From positions 558,001 to 622,000 of the forward strand of contig NZ_CP008747.1 of assembly GCF_000816085.1 (NCBI RefSeq): DNA of 64,000 bases, in the 5' to 3' direction. Source of the DNA: Staphylococcus hyicus. GTDB lineage: Bacteria; Bacillota; Bacilli; Staphylococcales; Staphylococcaceae. The first letter of the stretch is position 1. The number at the start of each line of letters is the position of its first letter. This document shows, in pieces, positions 1 to 9,526 of this stretch. The notes under the pieces are model-generated. The model had not been told where the DNA came from, searched no databases, and worked only from the letters and a program-made list of their open reading frames with translations. The translations under genes and the position numbers were made by a program.

Positions 1-1
1 G

Positions 2-1711
2 GATATGGTTGTCATGGCAGTGGGAATTCGTCCAGTTACGAAGGAAGCACGTGCTGCTGGCTTAGAAATTGGTCGTGGCATTGTTGTGGATGATTTTATG
101 AAAACGAGTGACCCTAACATATATGCGGTTGGCGAATGTGCAGAACATCGTTCAAAAGTTTACGGCTTAGTGGCACCGCTGTATGATCAAGGTAAAGTGT
201 TAGCAGATCATATTACTGGTATCCCTACGGATGGGTACAAAGGTTCAACGACATTTACCTCTTTAAAAGTTTCAGGCTGTGATTTATTTAGTGCAGGTTG
301 GATAACAGAAACAGATGGCGTACGTGGAATTGAAACATTTAATGGTGTCGATAATATCTACAAAAAAGTATTTGTTAAAGATAAAACGATTGTTGGCGCT
401 GTTTTATACGGAGATACAGAAGAAGGTAATCGCTTCTACAACATGATGAAAAAAGGCGACACCATTGATGAGTATACACTTGTTTCAATTTTACACAAAG
501 CTGGTGAAGTAGATGCCATCAGTGTTGCAGAAATGGATGATGACGAAACGATTTGTGGATGTAATGGTGTTTCTAAAGGAACAATTGTTCATGCCATTCA
601 TGACCAAGGATTAAAATCAGTTGCAGAAGTTACGAAAGCGACAAAAGCAGGGAATTCATGTGGTAAGTGTAAAGGTCAAATTGCTGAGCTGTTAGAACAC
701 ACACTTGGTGATGATTTCGTAGCAGCAGCGCCAACTGGTATTTGTGGTTGTACAGATTTATCTAGAGATCAAATTGTGACACAAATACGTGCAAAAGGTC
801 TTAAAACATCAAAAGAAGTACGTCACGTTTTAGATTTCAAAGATAAAGGGGGCTGTCCAAAATGTCGTCCAGCCGTTAACTATTATTTGAACATGGTGTA
901 TCCGCATGAACATGAAGATGAACAAGCATCACGTTTTGCGAATGAACGTTACCATGCCAACATTCAAAACGATGGGACATTCTCTGTTATTCCTCAAATG
1001 CGTGGTGGGGTGACGGATGCAGATCAATTGATTCGTCTTGGAGAAGTGGCGAAAAAATATGACGTTCCATTAGTAAAAGTGACCGGCTCACAACGTATCG
1101 GTTTATATGGTGTGAAAAAAGAAGAATTACCACACATATGGGAAGATTTAGAGATGCGTTCAGCTTCTGCATATGGCAAGAAAACACGTTCAGTAAAAAG
1201 CTGTGTCGGTAAAGAATTTTGTCGTTTCGGCACACAATATACAACAAAACTCGGTATTCGATTAGAAAAAACATTTGAATATATTGATACGCCACACAAA
1301 TTTAAAATGGGTGTTTCAGGTTGTCCACGTAGTTGTGTTGAGTCTGGTGTTAAAGACTTTGGTGTCATTGGCGTAGAAAATGGATTCCAAATTTATATAG
1401 GTGGAAACGGCGGTACAGATGTGGTCGTTGCTGAACATTTAACAACAGTCGAAACAGAAGATGAAGTTGTAAAATTATGTGGTGCGTATATGCAGTATTA
1501 CCGTGAAACAGGCATTTATGCTGAACGTACAGCACCATGGTTAAAACGTTTAGGATTTGATCAAGTTAAATCTGTTGTTTTAGACCCAGAAAAGCAAGAC
1601 GAACTATTTAATCGCATCATGGATGCCAAACAAGCATATGAAAATGAGCCATGGCATGCAGTGATAGAGGACGCACGTAAACGTTCAATCTTTGAAGTGG
1701 AGAAGGTGTAA
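2..1711 (+). CDS. nirB: Assimilatory-type nitrite reductase [NAD(P)H] large subunit, 5' truncated by the window edge
   Basis: This is the C-terminal ~570 residues of the cytoplasmic siroheme nitrite reductase that reduces nitrite to ammonium with NADH. Visible parts, in order: the end of the FAD/NAD-binding region (VGECAEH), two BFD-like [2Fe-2S] modules (CGCNGVSKG with CGKC, then CGCTDLS with CPKC), the nitrite/sulfite reductase ferredoxin-like domain, and the siroheme/[4Fe-4S] site with CVGKEFC and CPRSC. The reading frame enters from the left edge, so the true start lies outside. The stop overlaps the nirD start by one base, so the two are translationally coupled. In staphylococci nirBD detoxifies nitrite made by NarGHI, which fits the neighbours. 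The family assignment is very secure. Confidence 0.97.
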   Translation, partial: DMVVMAVGIRPVTKEARAAGLEIGRGIVVDDFMKTSDPNIYAVGECAEHRSKVYGLVAPLYDQGKVLADHITGIPTDGYKGSTTFTSLKVSGCDLFSAGWITETDGVRGIETFNGVDNIYKKVFVKDKTIVGAVLYGDTEEGNRFYNMMKKGDTIDEYTLVSILHKAGEVDAISVAEMDDDETICGCNGVSKGTIVHAIHDQGLKSVAEVTKATKAGNSCGKCKGQIAELLEHTLGDDFVAAAPTGICGCTDLSRDQIVTQIRAKGLKTSKEVRHVLDFKDKGGCPKCRPAVNYYLNMVYPHEHEDEQASRFANERYHANIQNDGTFSVIPQMRGGVTDADQLIRLGEVAKKYDVPLVKVTGSQRIGLYGVKKEELPHIWEDLEMRSASAYGKKTRSVKSCVGKEFCRFGTQYTTKLGIRLEKTFEYIDTPHKFKMGVSGCPRSCVESGVKDFGVIGVENGFQIYIGGNGGTDVVVAEHLTTVETEDEVVKLCGAYMQYYRETGIYAERTAPWLKRLGFDQVKSVVLDPEKQDELFNRIMDAKQAYENEPWHAVIEDARKRSIFEVEKV

Positions 1712-2031
1712 TGATGGCAATCACACATGAAAAAGTAAAGGTAGCGCATATTTCTGAATTAGAACCTTTAATTGGTAAAAAAGTTATTGTAGGAGACTTA
1801 CAAATCGGATTATTTTTAACAGAAGACGGTACAATCCATGCGATAAATAATGTATGTCCACATAAACAAGGACCACTTTCTGAAGGGACGGTCAGTGGGC
1901 ACTATGTATTCTGCCCACTTCATGACCAAAAAATCGACTTAACAACAGGTCAAGTCCAAGAGCCTGATGAAGGGTGTGTTCAAACCTATACGGTTGAAGT
2001 CATCGATGGAGACATATACTTATGTCTCTAA
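1711..2031 (+). CDS. nirD: Nitrite reductase small subunit, Rieske-type
   Basis: NirD is the small partner of NirB. It is a 106-residue Rieske-fold protein with the [2Fe-2S] ligand pattern CPH (about residues 49-51) and CPLH (about 69-72), set in the usual GPLSEGTVSG context. The ATG at 1711 overlaps the nirB stop. A second in-frame ATG follows at once at 1714, and GGAG at about 1699 serves either. The 3' end overlaps the downstream methyltransferase by 10 bases. Length is normal for the family (about 100-110 residues). Confidence 0.95.
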   Translation: MMAITHEKVKVAHISELEPLIGKKVIVGDLQIGLFLTEDGTIHAINNVCPHKQGPLSEGTVSGHYVFCPLHDQKIDLTTGQVQEPDEGCVQTYTVEVIDGDIYLCL

Positions 2032-2975
2032 TAGATGCGCCACAAGTATATCTTGTAGGGGCAGGACCCGGTAATCCGCTATTATTATCGAAAAAAGCAG
2101 AGCGGTGTATTCAACGTGCAGATGTGATTCTCTATGATCAACTTGTCAATCCTTTTATCTTACAACTGTCTTCGCCTGAAACAGAGTGGATACATGTTGG
2201 GAAAACCCCATACACTACGTATATGCGACAAGATGAAATTAATGCGCTAATGATAGAAAAAACGAAAACACACGATACGGTGGTACGCTTAAAAGGTGGA
2301 GACCCCGCTATATTCGGGCGTCTTGCCGATGAGGTCGATATTTTAAAAAATAATCACATTTCTTTTGAAGTTGTACCTGGTATTACAGCTGCAAGTGCTG
2401 CAATGAGTCAGCTACATCGCGGACTGACTGAGCGTGGAGTGGCACGAAATATTACATTTACAACGGGGCATTTTAAAGACAATGAAGAAAATCCGATTGA
2501 TATGACAACACTTAAAAATGATGGAACGCTTGCAATTTACATGGGTGTGAAACGCTTGCCTAAGTTAATGAAAGAAGTACAATCGGTGATTACAGATGAT
2601 TTGCCAGTGGCTGTTATTTTTAATGCAACGTGTGTAAATCAACAAGTGATTTCTGGACATGTGTCTACGATTACTGAAAAAATTGCTGCATTACCTGAAC
2701 GTCCAGGGCCTGGCATTACTATTGTTGGTAAAGTTGTCAGAGATATATTGACAGAAATCCCAGCTTTGGCAAAAGTTGATTATGTATGTATTAAAGGCGC
2801 GCGTGACAAATGTATGCCGCAAGCCATGGATATTTATGAAAGGGGCGGATGGGCGATTATTGATGATAGAGCAACCGCATCGATTCACCCATCACAAGTC
2901 GAAATATTAACCGCACTCATTGATACGACTACGTTCACACAGTATTTATCTGAGTCACAGCCCGTAAGACAGTGA
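2022..2975 (+). CDS. cobA: Uroporphyrinogen-III C-methyltransferase (siroheme synthesis)
   Basis: This SAM-dependent enzyme methylates uroporphyrinogen III to precorrin-2, the first step to siroheme, the cofactor of NirB. Diagnostic motifs are VGAGPGNPLLLSKKA near the N-terminus, VRLKGGDPAIFGR at about residue 88 and VVPGITAASAAM at about 119. It starts inside nirD with GGAG about 10 bases upstream. The methyltransferase core ends near residue 245. The remaining ~70 residues, including GWAIIDDRATASIHPSQVE, are an extension of unknown role, perhaps a relic of a fused HemD-like domain. In S. aureus the same position in nirBD is annotated nasF/cobA. No oxidase/chelatase partner is in view. Confidence 0.93.
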   Translation: MSLIDAPQVYLVGAGPGNPLLLSKKAERCIQRADVILYDQLVNPFILQLSSPETEWIHVGKTPYTTYMRQDEINALMIEKTKTHDTVVRLKGGDPAIFGRLADEVDILKNNHISFEVVPGITAASAAMSQLHRGLTERGVARNITFTTGHFKDNEENPIDMTTLKNDGTLAIYMGVKRLPKLMKEVQSVITDDLPVAVIFNATCVNQQVISGHVSTITEKIAALPERPGPGITIVGKVVRDILTEIPALAKVDYVCIKGARDKCMPQAMDIYERGGWAIIDDRATASIHPSQVEILTALIDTTTFTQYLSESQPVRQ

Positions 2976-3282
2976 ATACGATTCAATTATATGTCTTGTG
3001 CACACGGATTATTTCTCCTTATTGGTAAATTGAAGGGTAGAACGAGCCCTTCTCTTATTGTTACAGCATCAATGTATTATTTCGCTACAAAGCGTAACAT
3101 ATATCTATCACTTTAAAACCTTCAAAGTCCAAGTAGTGATGTGCTTTGAAGGTTTTTTGTAATATAACGCATAATACGTTGGTGTCTTAATCATAAATTC
3201 ATATAAATTTCATAATTATTTCATACTGTAAAGCGATATTATGCTAGGATGATAGTGTACGACATTTTAAAGGAGGTTACAT
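2976..3282. other. Intergenic region between the nir operon and adsA
   Basis: These 307 bases hold no gene. A weak hairpin (GAAGGG / CCCTTC, 3032-3037 with 3047-3052) lacks a good T tract. A clear intrinsic terminator follows at 3115-3158. The remaining AT-rich 120 bases presumably carry the adsA promoter, since adsA has its own perfect AGGAGGT ribosome-binding site at 3271-3277. Confidence 0.6.
3115..3158 (+). terminator. Intrinsic terminator of the nirBD-cobA operon
   Basis: Arms AAAACCTTCAAAG (3115-3127) and CTTTGAAGGTTTT (3144-3156) are perfectly complementary and run straight into a T tract. Confidence 0.85.
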
Positions 3283-5574
3283 ATGAAGCGATTAGGGTTT
3301 TATAGTATTTTTATGATCGGTATGATAGTCAGTATGCTGATTTTAATGTCTGGGACATCGGTACATGCTGAAACAATATCACAACCGTCAGAAAAAACAA
3401 CCAACGTACAGCAAAATTCATCTGAACCTGTAGCGGCGAATACATCATCTTCAGTCGCGCAGTCACCATCGATGACCAACACAAGTAAACAAACACCAAT
3501 GGCAACGACATCTGATGCGTCTCAACCACAATCTTTAGAACATCACGTGCAACCAGAAGTGTCAAACGTAACGTCTGAAGCAGCGTCTAGTACGCCTGTA
3601 AATCAAAAAGAAGGACAAAATGCGCAAAGAGCGACGTTAACAGGGATTCAATCACGAGCTACAATACAGCCTAAACAGGCACAGGCAACGTCATCGAAGA
3701 CACACACCATTTTACATACGAATGATATTCACGGACGTCTTGTTGAAGAAGAGGGACGTGTCATCGGCATGGCAAAAACCAAAACAATTAAAGACCAACA
3801 TCATCCGGATTTAATGTTAGATGCAGGAGATGCTTTTCAAGGGTTACCATTATCAAATCAATCAAAAGGTGAAGAAATGGCTAAAGCCATGAATGCCGTT
3901 GGTTATGATGCGATGGTTGCAGGTAATCATGAATTCGATTTTGGTTTTGATCAATTGAAAAAGTTAGAAGGTATGCTTAATTTTCCAATTTTAAGTTCTA
4001 ATGTGTACAAAAATGGCAAATTAGCTTTTAAACCATCGGCAATCATTGAAAAAAATGGGGTGCGTTATGGCATTATCGGTGTAACGACACCTGAAACAAA
4101 AACGAAAACAAGTCCTACAGGTATTCGAGGCGTCACATTTGATGACCCGCTTAAAAGTGTTTTACGTGAAATGGATGCACTCAACGGTAAAGTTGATGCG
4201 TTTGTGATTTTATCTCATTTGGGGGTAGATTCAACAACACAAGAAACGTGGCGTTCAGATTATTTAACACAACAAATTCAGCAACGCTCACAGTACACAG
4301 TGCCAACAATTGTTATTGACGGGCATTCTCATACAGTGATGCAACATGGTCAAATGTATGGTCGTGATTTACTTGCGCAAACAGGAACAGCACTTGCGAA
4401 TATCGGTAAAATAGATTTTAATTTTAACAACAATACTGTAAGTGACCTTAAAGCATCTTTAATCAGTGTAAAAGATGTAGCCCAGATACAACCAGATCCA
4501 ATAGTGAAAGCACAAGTAGATAAAGCGAATGAGGCATTCTTAAAAGAAACGTCTGAAGTGGTGATTCCAAATAACGAAATTGACTTTGTTGGGGAACGTG
4601 ATCACGTGCGTCGTCATGAGACAAATCTAGGTAATGCAATTGCGGACGCAATGGAAGCATATAGTAAAGACCATTTTAGTCAACCGGCTGACTTTGCTGT
4701 GACGAATAGTGGTGGCATTCGTGCCTCAATCAACAAAGGCGAGGTAACGTTAAATCACATCATTACCGTACTGCCATTTGGTAATACGATTTCTCAAATT
4801 AAAGTCAAAGGGTCTGATGTTTTAGCAGCATTTGAACATAGTTTAAGTGCACCGCTTGAAACAGTTAATGACGTGAAGCAATTATCTGCGAATGGTGGTT
4901 TATTACAAGTTTCGAAATCTATCCGTGTTTATTATGATATGAATCAATCAGCTGGAAAACGTATTAAAGCAATTCATATTTTAAATAAGCAAACAGGTAA
5001 GTTTGAGGCGCTAGATGTCAATCGTGTGTATCATGTTGCGACAAATGATTTCACTGCCTCGGGCGGAGATGGTTATACGATGTTAAATGGCCCTAGGGAA
5101 GAAGGGTTATCATTAGATAAAGTGTTTGCAGATTATTTAAAACAAGCGGATGTATCACAATATAATACTAAAGCGCCAACTCGAATCATTAATGGTAAGC
5201 CTGAAGTTTTAGAAGCACAAGAAGATAAAGTGGTGCCTTTCCCGAAACAACCGCAACAAGGTGCATCGAATGGTGCGACTCAACAATCAATGGTTCCTAA
5301 AATGAATATGAAAGTAATAAATGCGAAACAAACGCATCATATTCATAATGGTGTAAAAATCATAGGTGATGCACCTTTTGTTCCTATTAATGGTCAAAAT
5401 GGCTATGTACAAGTAAATGGTGAATGGGTGTCATTACACACTAGTCATGTTTTATTATCGACTAAAAAGATACAACAATTACCTGATACAGGACATTCTG
5501 AACAAACGCCTATATGGGTAGGCGGATTACTTGTCTTGGGTGGTATGGTATTAACAAGACGTTACACTGCTTAA
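3283..5574 (+). CDS. adsA: LPXTG-anchored 5'-nucleotidase / adenosine synthase (AdsA-like)
   Basis: This 763-residue surface enzyme is predicted to hydrolyse nucleotides to nucleosides such as adenosine, which dampens host phagocytes in S. aureus. A signal peptide covers residues 1-29, cut after VHA. It contains YSI....G...S, a degenerate form of the YSIRK-G/S motif. A Ser/Thr/Gln-rich linker runs to about 140. The metallophosphatase domain follows, with ILHTNDIHGRL, DAGDAFQG, AGNHEFDFG and DGHSH. The 5'-nucleotidase C-terminal domain carries NSGGIRAS and NDFTASGGDGY. The C-terminus is a sorting signal: LPDTG (733-737), a hydrophobic stretch and a RR tail. The two motifs cited for S. aureus AdsA are conserved, allowing small changes. 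A strong terminator follows, so the gene is probably monocistronic. It sits between cobA and narG, whereas S. aureus keeps adsA elsewhere. Confidence 0.92.
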   Translation: MKRLGFYSIFMIGMIVSMLILMSGTSVHAETISQPSEKTTNVQQNSSEPVAANTSSSVAQSPSMTNTSKQTPMATTSDASQPQSLEHHVQPEVSNVTSEAASSTPVNQKEGQNAQRATLTGIQSRATIQPKQAQATSSKTHTILHTNDIHGRLVEEEGRVIGMAKTKTIKDQHHPDLMLDAGDAFQGLPLSNQSKGEEMAKAMNAVGYDAMVAGNHEFDFGFDQLKKLEGMLNFPILSSNVYKNGKLAFKPSAIIEKNGVRYGIIGVTTPETKTKTSPTGIRGVTFDDPLKSVLREMDALNGKVDAFVILSHLGVDSTTQETWRSDYLTQQIQQRSQYTVPTIVIDGHSHTVMQHGQMYGRDLLAQTGTALANIGKIDFNFNNNTVSDLKASLISVKDVAQIQPDPIVKAQVDKANEAFLKETSEVVIPNNEIDFVGERDHVRRHETNLGNAIADAMEAYSKDHFSQPADFAVTNSGGIRASINKGEVTLNHIITVLPFGNTISQIKVKGSDVLAAFEHSLSAPLETVNDVKQLSANGGLLQVSKSIRVYYDMNQSAGKRIKAIHILNKQTGKFEALDVNRVYHVATNDFTASGGDGYTMLNGPREEGLSLDKVFADYLKQADVSQYNTKAPTRIINGKPEVLEAQEDKVVPFPKQPQQGASNGATQQSMVPKMNMKVINAKQTHHIHNGVKIIGDAPFVPINGQNGYVQVNGEWVSLHTSHVLLSTKKIQQLPDTGHSEQTPIWVGGLLVLGGMVLTRRYTA

Positions 5575-5615
5575 AATGATGAGAAAAAAGCTATAGCTTT
5601 CGTAGTGTAAGGATT

Positions 5616-5656
5616 AAACGCTCAAAATTCCACGTGGAATTTTGAGCGTTTTTTTG
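5616..5656 (+). terminator. Strong intrinsic terminator of adsA
   Basis: An 18-base perfect inverted repeat has abutting arms 5616-5633 and 5634-5651 (core CTCAAAATTCCAC / GTGGAATTTTGAG), followed by T residues. It insulates the narG promoter from adsA. Confidence 0.9.
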
Positions 5657-5730
5657 CGTTGATTTTTAAAACAGAACATTTTAAGTGTTTTTAAATGGCA
5701 ATGATTGATAAAAATATCTGTGTATCAACT

Positions 5731-5748
5731 ATGTGAATTTTTTAACAT
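5731..5748. promoter_or_regulatory. Candidate Rex operator upstream of narG
   Basis: ATGTGAATTTTTTAACAT matches the Rex consensus TTGTGAAWWWWTTCACAA at 15 of 18 positions. Rex is an NADH/NAD+-sensing repressor of anaerobic genes in S. aureus. The site lies just upstream of the NreC-like boxes, about 80 bases before the likely transcription start. Match quality is only moderate. Confidence 0.45.
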
Positions 5749-5811
5749 TAGGGGATTTTACTATCGAATTAGGTATTTCCCTAATGTTGTGTGTGAAGGT
5801 TGAATTATACA
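5749..5811 (+). promoter_or_regulatory. narG promoter with tandem NreC-like boxes
   Basis: The inverted repeat ATTAGG-N6-CCTAAT (5768-5785, containing TAGG and CCCTA) resembles the GC-rich NreC palindrome described for staphylococcal nar promoters. A degenerate half-site (TTAGGGGA, from 5748) lies about 21 bases, two helical turns, upstream. A plausible -10 is TATACA at 5806-5811. This would centre the main box near -41, a normal activator position. Confidence 0.6.
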
Positions 5812-5854
5812 ATTGAATTAAGTTGGAAAGCCTATGTATTTAAGGAGGATGAAC

Positions 5855-8800
5855 ATGGTTAAATTTGGATTGAATTTCTTTAAACCTACTGAAAAGTTCA
5901 ATGGGAACTGGTCGGTTTTAGAACATAAAAGCCGTGAATGGGAAAAGATGTATAGAGAACGTTGGAGCCACGATAAAGTGGTGCGTACAACACATGGTGT
6001 GAACTGTACGGGCTCATGTTCGTGGAAAGTATTTGTTAAAAATGGTGTCATTACATGGGAGAATCAACAAATAGACTATCCAAGTTGCGGACCTGATATG
6101 CCTGAATTTGAGCCGCGTGGTTGCCCACGAGGTGCATCATTTTCATGGTATGAATACAGTCCATTACGTATTAAATACCCATATGTCCGCGGAAAATTAT
6201 GGGATTTATGGACAAGTGCATTAGACGAACACCAAGATCCAATCAAGGCATGGGCTTCCATAGTAGAGGACGAGGAAAAAGCAACCATTTACAAATCTGC
6301 ACGTGGTAAAGGTGGACACATTCGAGCGAATTGGAAAGACGTGTCACAGCTGATTGCAGCACAATTAATTTACACAATTAAAAAAGATGGTCCGGACCGT
6401 ATCGCTGGGTTTACACCAATTCCTGCCATGTCAATGATCAGTTATGCAGCGGGTGCCCGCTTCATTTCATTACTTGGTGGAGAAATGTTAAGTTTCTATG
6501 ATTGGTACGCAGATTTACCACCAGCATCTCCACAAATTTGGGGTGAACAAACAGACGTTCCAGAATCAAGTGACTGGTATAACTCGTCATACATTATGAT
6601 GTGGGGCTCTAACGTACCTTTAACGCGTACGCCAGATGCGCACTTTATGACTGAAGTGCGTTATAAAGGAGCGAAAGTGATTTCGGTAGCACCTGACTAT
6701 GCTGAAAACGTTAAGTTTGCGGACAACTGGATGGCACCTAATCCCGGTACAGATGCAGCCATTGCACAAGCGATGACGCATGTCATTCTTCAAGAGTTTT
6801 ATGAAGATAATCCATCAGAAATGTTTATTAACTATGCAAAGCAGTACTCAGATATGCCATTTATCATTCGTTTAGATCAAGATGATAAAGGATACAAAGC
6901 AGGGCGTTTTTTACGGTCAAGTGATTTAGGAAGTACAACGCCGAATAGTGAGTGGAAACCGGTTGTAATTGATGCTTTAACAGACACCATTCAAGTTCCA
7001 AACGGTACTATGGGTCAACGTTGGGAAGATGGCAAACAATGGAACTTAAAACTTGAAAATGAACAAGGCGAAAAAATCGATCCAAGCATGTCTGTCGTGA
7101 CTGGCGAACATGAAATTGTAACGATTCAGTTCCCTTACTTTGATAATGCAGGCAACGGTGTGTTTGAACGTCCAATTGCAGTGCGTAAAGTCACTTTGGC
7201 AAACGGTGAAGAAGTGCTTGCGGCAACGATTTATGACTTGATGACAAGTCAATATGGCGTTAAACGATTCAATCACCCATTAGAATCGAAAGACTTTAAT
7301 GACGCAGAATCATTCTATACACCGGCTTGGCAAGAAAAAGTGACAAGTGTTAAAGCAAATTTAGTGACTCAAGTCGCACGTGAATTTGCGCAAAATGCAA
7401 TTGATACAGGCGGTCGCTCAATGATTATCATGGGCGCAGGTATTAACCACTGGTTTAACTCTGATATGATTTATCGATCTATTTTGAACTTAGTCGTACT
7501 TTGTGGTTGCCAAGGTGTTAATGGTGGCGGTTGGGCGCACTATGTAGGTCAAGAAAAATGTCGTCCGATTGAAGGGTGGAGCACCATTGCATTTGCAAAA
7601 GACTGGCAAGGTCCACCACGTTTACAAAACGGCACAAGTTGGTTCTATTTCGCTACAGATCAGTGGAAATACGAAGAATCTGGTGTAGACCGTTTAGCGT
7701 CACCATTGGCTGAAAATGTGAAGTTGCAACACCCTGCTGATTATAATGTCTTAGCAGCGCGCAATGGTTGGTTACCGTCTTACCCACAATTTGATCGCAA
7801 CAGCTTAATGTGGGGCGAAGAAGCAAAAGATGCAGGGGAATTTACGAACGAAGCGGTTTTAAAACGTGCATTAGACGATGTGAAATCCCGTAAAACAAAA
7901 TTTGCGATTGAAGACCCAGATTTACGTAAAAACCATCCTAAATCATTATTCGTATGGCGTTCGAACCTAATTTCAAGTTCTGCTAAAGGACAAGAATATT
8001 TCATGAAACATTTGCTAGGCGCGAAATCTGCATTAATGGCAGAACCGAATGAAACTGAGAAACCTGAAGAGATTACTTGGCGTGAAGATACGGTTGGTAA
8101 ATTAGACTTACTTGTGTCATTAGATTTCCGTATGACTGCGACACCACTATACTCTGACATCGTGTTGCCGGCAGCAACATGGTATGAAAAACATGATATA
8201 TCATCAACGGATATGCATCCATTTATCCATCCATTTAATCCGGCCATTGATCCATTATGGGAATCTCGATCTGATTGGGATATTTTCAAAACGATTAGTA
8301 AAACTTTTTCGGATATGGCACGTGTTCACTTAACTGGAACGTATAAAGATGTAGTAACAGCACCACTTGCACACGACTCTAAACAAGAAATTTCACTTGC
8401 TTATGGTAAAGTTCATGATTGGACAAAAGGTGAAATTGAGCCAATTCCAGGTAAAACAATGCCAGGCTTTGCAGTTGTTGATCGTACGTACACAGATGTG
8501 CATGATAAGTTCATTTCAGTAGGGCCATTATTAGAAAATGGTAAAGTCGGTGCCCATGGTGTGAGCTTCTCTGTAAAAGAACAATATGACGAACTTCGTA
8601 GTATGGTCGGCACATGGGAAGATCATACAGTTAAAAATAATAAACCGAGAATTGATACTGCTCGAAAAGTGGCGGATGTGATTTTAAATGTATCTTCTGC
8701 AACAAATGGTCGTGTATCTCAAAAATCATATGAAGATCTTGAAGCACAAACAGGGATGCAGTTAAAAGATATTTCAGGTGAACGTGCATCTGAAAAAATC

Positions 8801-9526
8801 ACATTCTTGAATATCACTTCACAGCCACGTGAAGTCATCCCAACAGCAGTATTTCCAGGATCAAACAAACAAGGGCGCAGATACTCACCATTTACAACTA
8901 ATATTGAACGTTTAGTCCCATTTAGAACGTTAACTGGACGTCAAAGTTATTATATTGACCATGAAGTATTCCAACAATTCGGTGAGCAATTACCGGTGTA
9001 TAAACCAACATTGCCACCTATGGTATTTGGTTCAAAAGATAAACAAGTGAAAGGCGGACAAGATTCACTCGTACTGCGCTATTTAACGCCACATGGTAAA
9101 TGGAATATACACTCAACATACCAAGATAACCAACACATGTTGACGTTATTCCGTGGTGGTCCAACAGTTTGGATTTCAAATGAGGATGCAGCACAACATG
9201 ATATTGAGGATAATGATTGGTTAGAAGTGTATAACCGTAATGGTGTCGTAACAGCAAGAGCGGTTGTTTCACATCGTATGCCACGAGGCACAATGTTTAT
9301 GTATCATGCGCAAGATAAACACATTGAAACACCAGGATCTGAGATTTCTGGTACACGTGGGGGCTCTCACAATGCGCCAACACGTATTCACTTAAAACCT
9401 ACGCAGTTAATGGGTGGTTATGCACAAATCAGTTATTCGTTTAACTATTATGGACCAATTGGGAACCAACGTGATGTATACGTTGCGGTGAGAAAGATGA
9501 AAGAGGTGGATTGGCTTGAAGATTAA
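5855..9526 (+). CDS. narG: Respiratory nitrate reductase alpha subunit
   Basis: NarG is the catalytic subunit that reduces nitrate to nitrite at the bis-MGD molybdenum site on the cytoplasmic face of the membrane-bound NarGHI complex. The N-terminal [4Fe-4S] site is H47-X3-C51-X3-C55 with C90. The segment YDWYADLPPASPQIWGEQTD carries the Asp expected to bind Mo. Length 1223 residues is typical. I chose ATG 5855 (MVKFGLNFFKP) because AAGGAGG lies 6 bases upstream and the sequence aligns with the known S. aureus N-terminus. The in-frame ATGs at 5834 and 5849 are badly placed relative to that site. It is the first gene of narGHJI-nreABC and overlaps narH by 11 bases. Confidence 0.97.
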   Translation: MVKFGLNFFKPTEKFNGNWSVLEHKSREWEKMYRERWSHDKVVRTTHGVNCTGSCSWKVFVKNGVITWENQQIDYPSCGPDMPEFEPRGCPRGASFSWYEYSPLRIKYPYVRGKLWDLWTSALDEHQDPIKAWASIVEDEEKATIYKSARGKGGHIRANWKDVSQLIAAQLIYTIKKDGPDRIAGFTPIPAMSMISYAAGARFISLLGGEMLSFYDWYADLPPASPQIWGEQTDVPESSDWYNSSYIMMWGSNVPLTRTPDAHFMTEVRYKGAKVISVAPDYAENVKFADNWMAPNPGTDAAIAQAMTHVILQEFYEDNPSEMFINYAKQYSDMPFIIRLDQDDKGYKAGRFLRSSDLGSTTPNSEWKPVVIDALTDTIQVPNGTMGQRWEDGKQWNLKLENEQGEKIDPSMSVVTGEHEIVTIQFPYFDNAGNGVFERPIAVRKVTLANGEEVLAATIYDLMTSQYGVKRFNHPLESKDFNDAESFYTPAWQEKVTSVKANLVTQVAREFAQNAIDTGGRSMIIMGAGINHWFNSDMIYRSILNLVVLCGCQGVNGGGWAHYVGQEKCRPIEGWSTIAFAKDWQGPPRLQNGTSWFYFATDQWKYEESGVDRLASPLAENVKLQHPADYNVLAARNGWLPSYPQFDRNSLMWGEEAKDAGEFTNEAVLKRALDDVKSRKTKFAIEDPDLRKNHPKSLFVWRSNLISSSAKGQEYFMKHLLGAKSALMAEPNETEKPEEITWREDTVGKLDLLVSLDFRMTATPLYSDIVLPAATWYEKHDISSTDMHPFIHPFNPAIDPLWESRSDWDIFKTISKTFSDMARVHLTGTYKDVVTAPLAHDSKQEISLAYGKVHDWTKGEIEPIPGKTMPGFAVVDRTYTDVHDKFISVGPLLENGKVGAHGVSFSVKEQYDELRSMVGTWEDHTVKNNKPRIDTARKVADVILNVSSATNGRVSQKSYEDLEAQTGMQLKDISGERASEKITFLNITSQPREVIPTAVFPGSNKQGRRYSPFTTNIERLVPFRTLTGRQSYYIDHEVFQQFGEQLPVYKPTLPPMVFGSKDKQVKGGQDSLVLRYLTPHGKWNIHSTYQDNQHMLTLFRGGPTVWISNEDAAQHDIEDNDWLEVYNRNGVVTARAVVSHRMPRGTMFMYHAQDKHIETPGSEISGTRGGSHNAPTRIHLKPTQLMGGYAQISYSFNYYGPIGNQRDVYVAVRKMKEVDWLED

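Noticed and set aside
7780..8289. 169-codon open frame antisense to narG
   Set aside because: It is the complement of a highly conserved narG region, has no ribosome-binding site, and its protein resembles no family.
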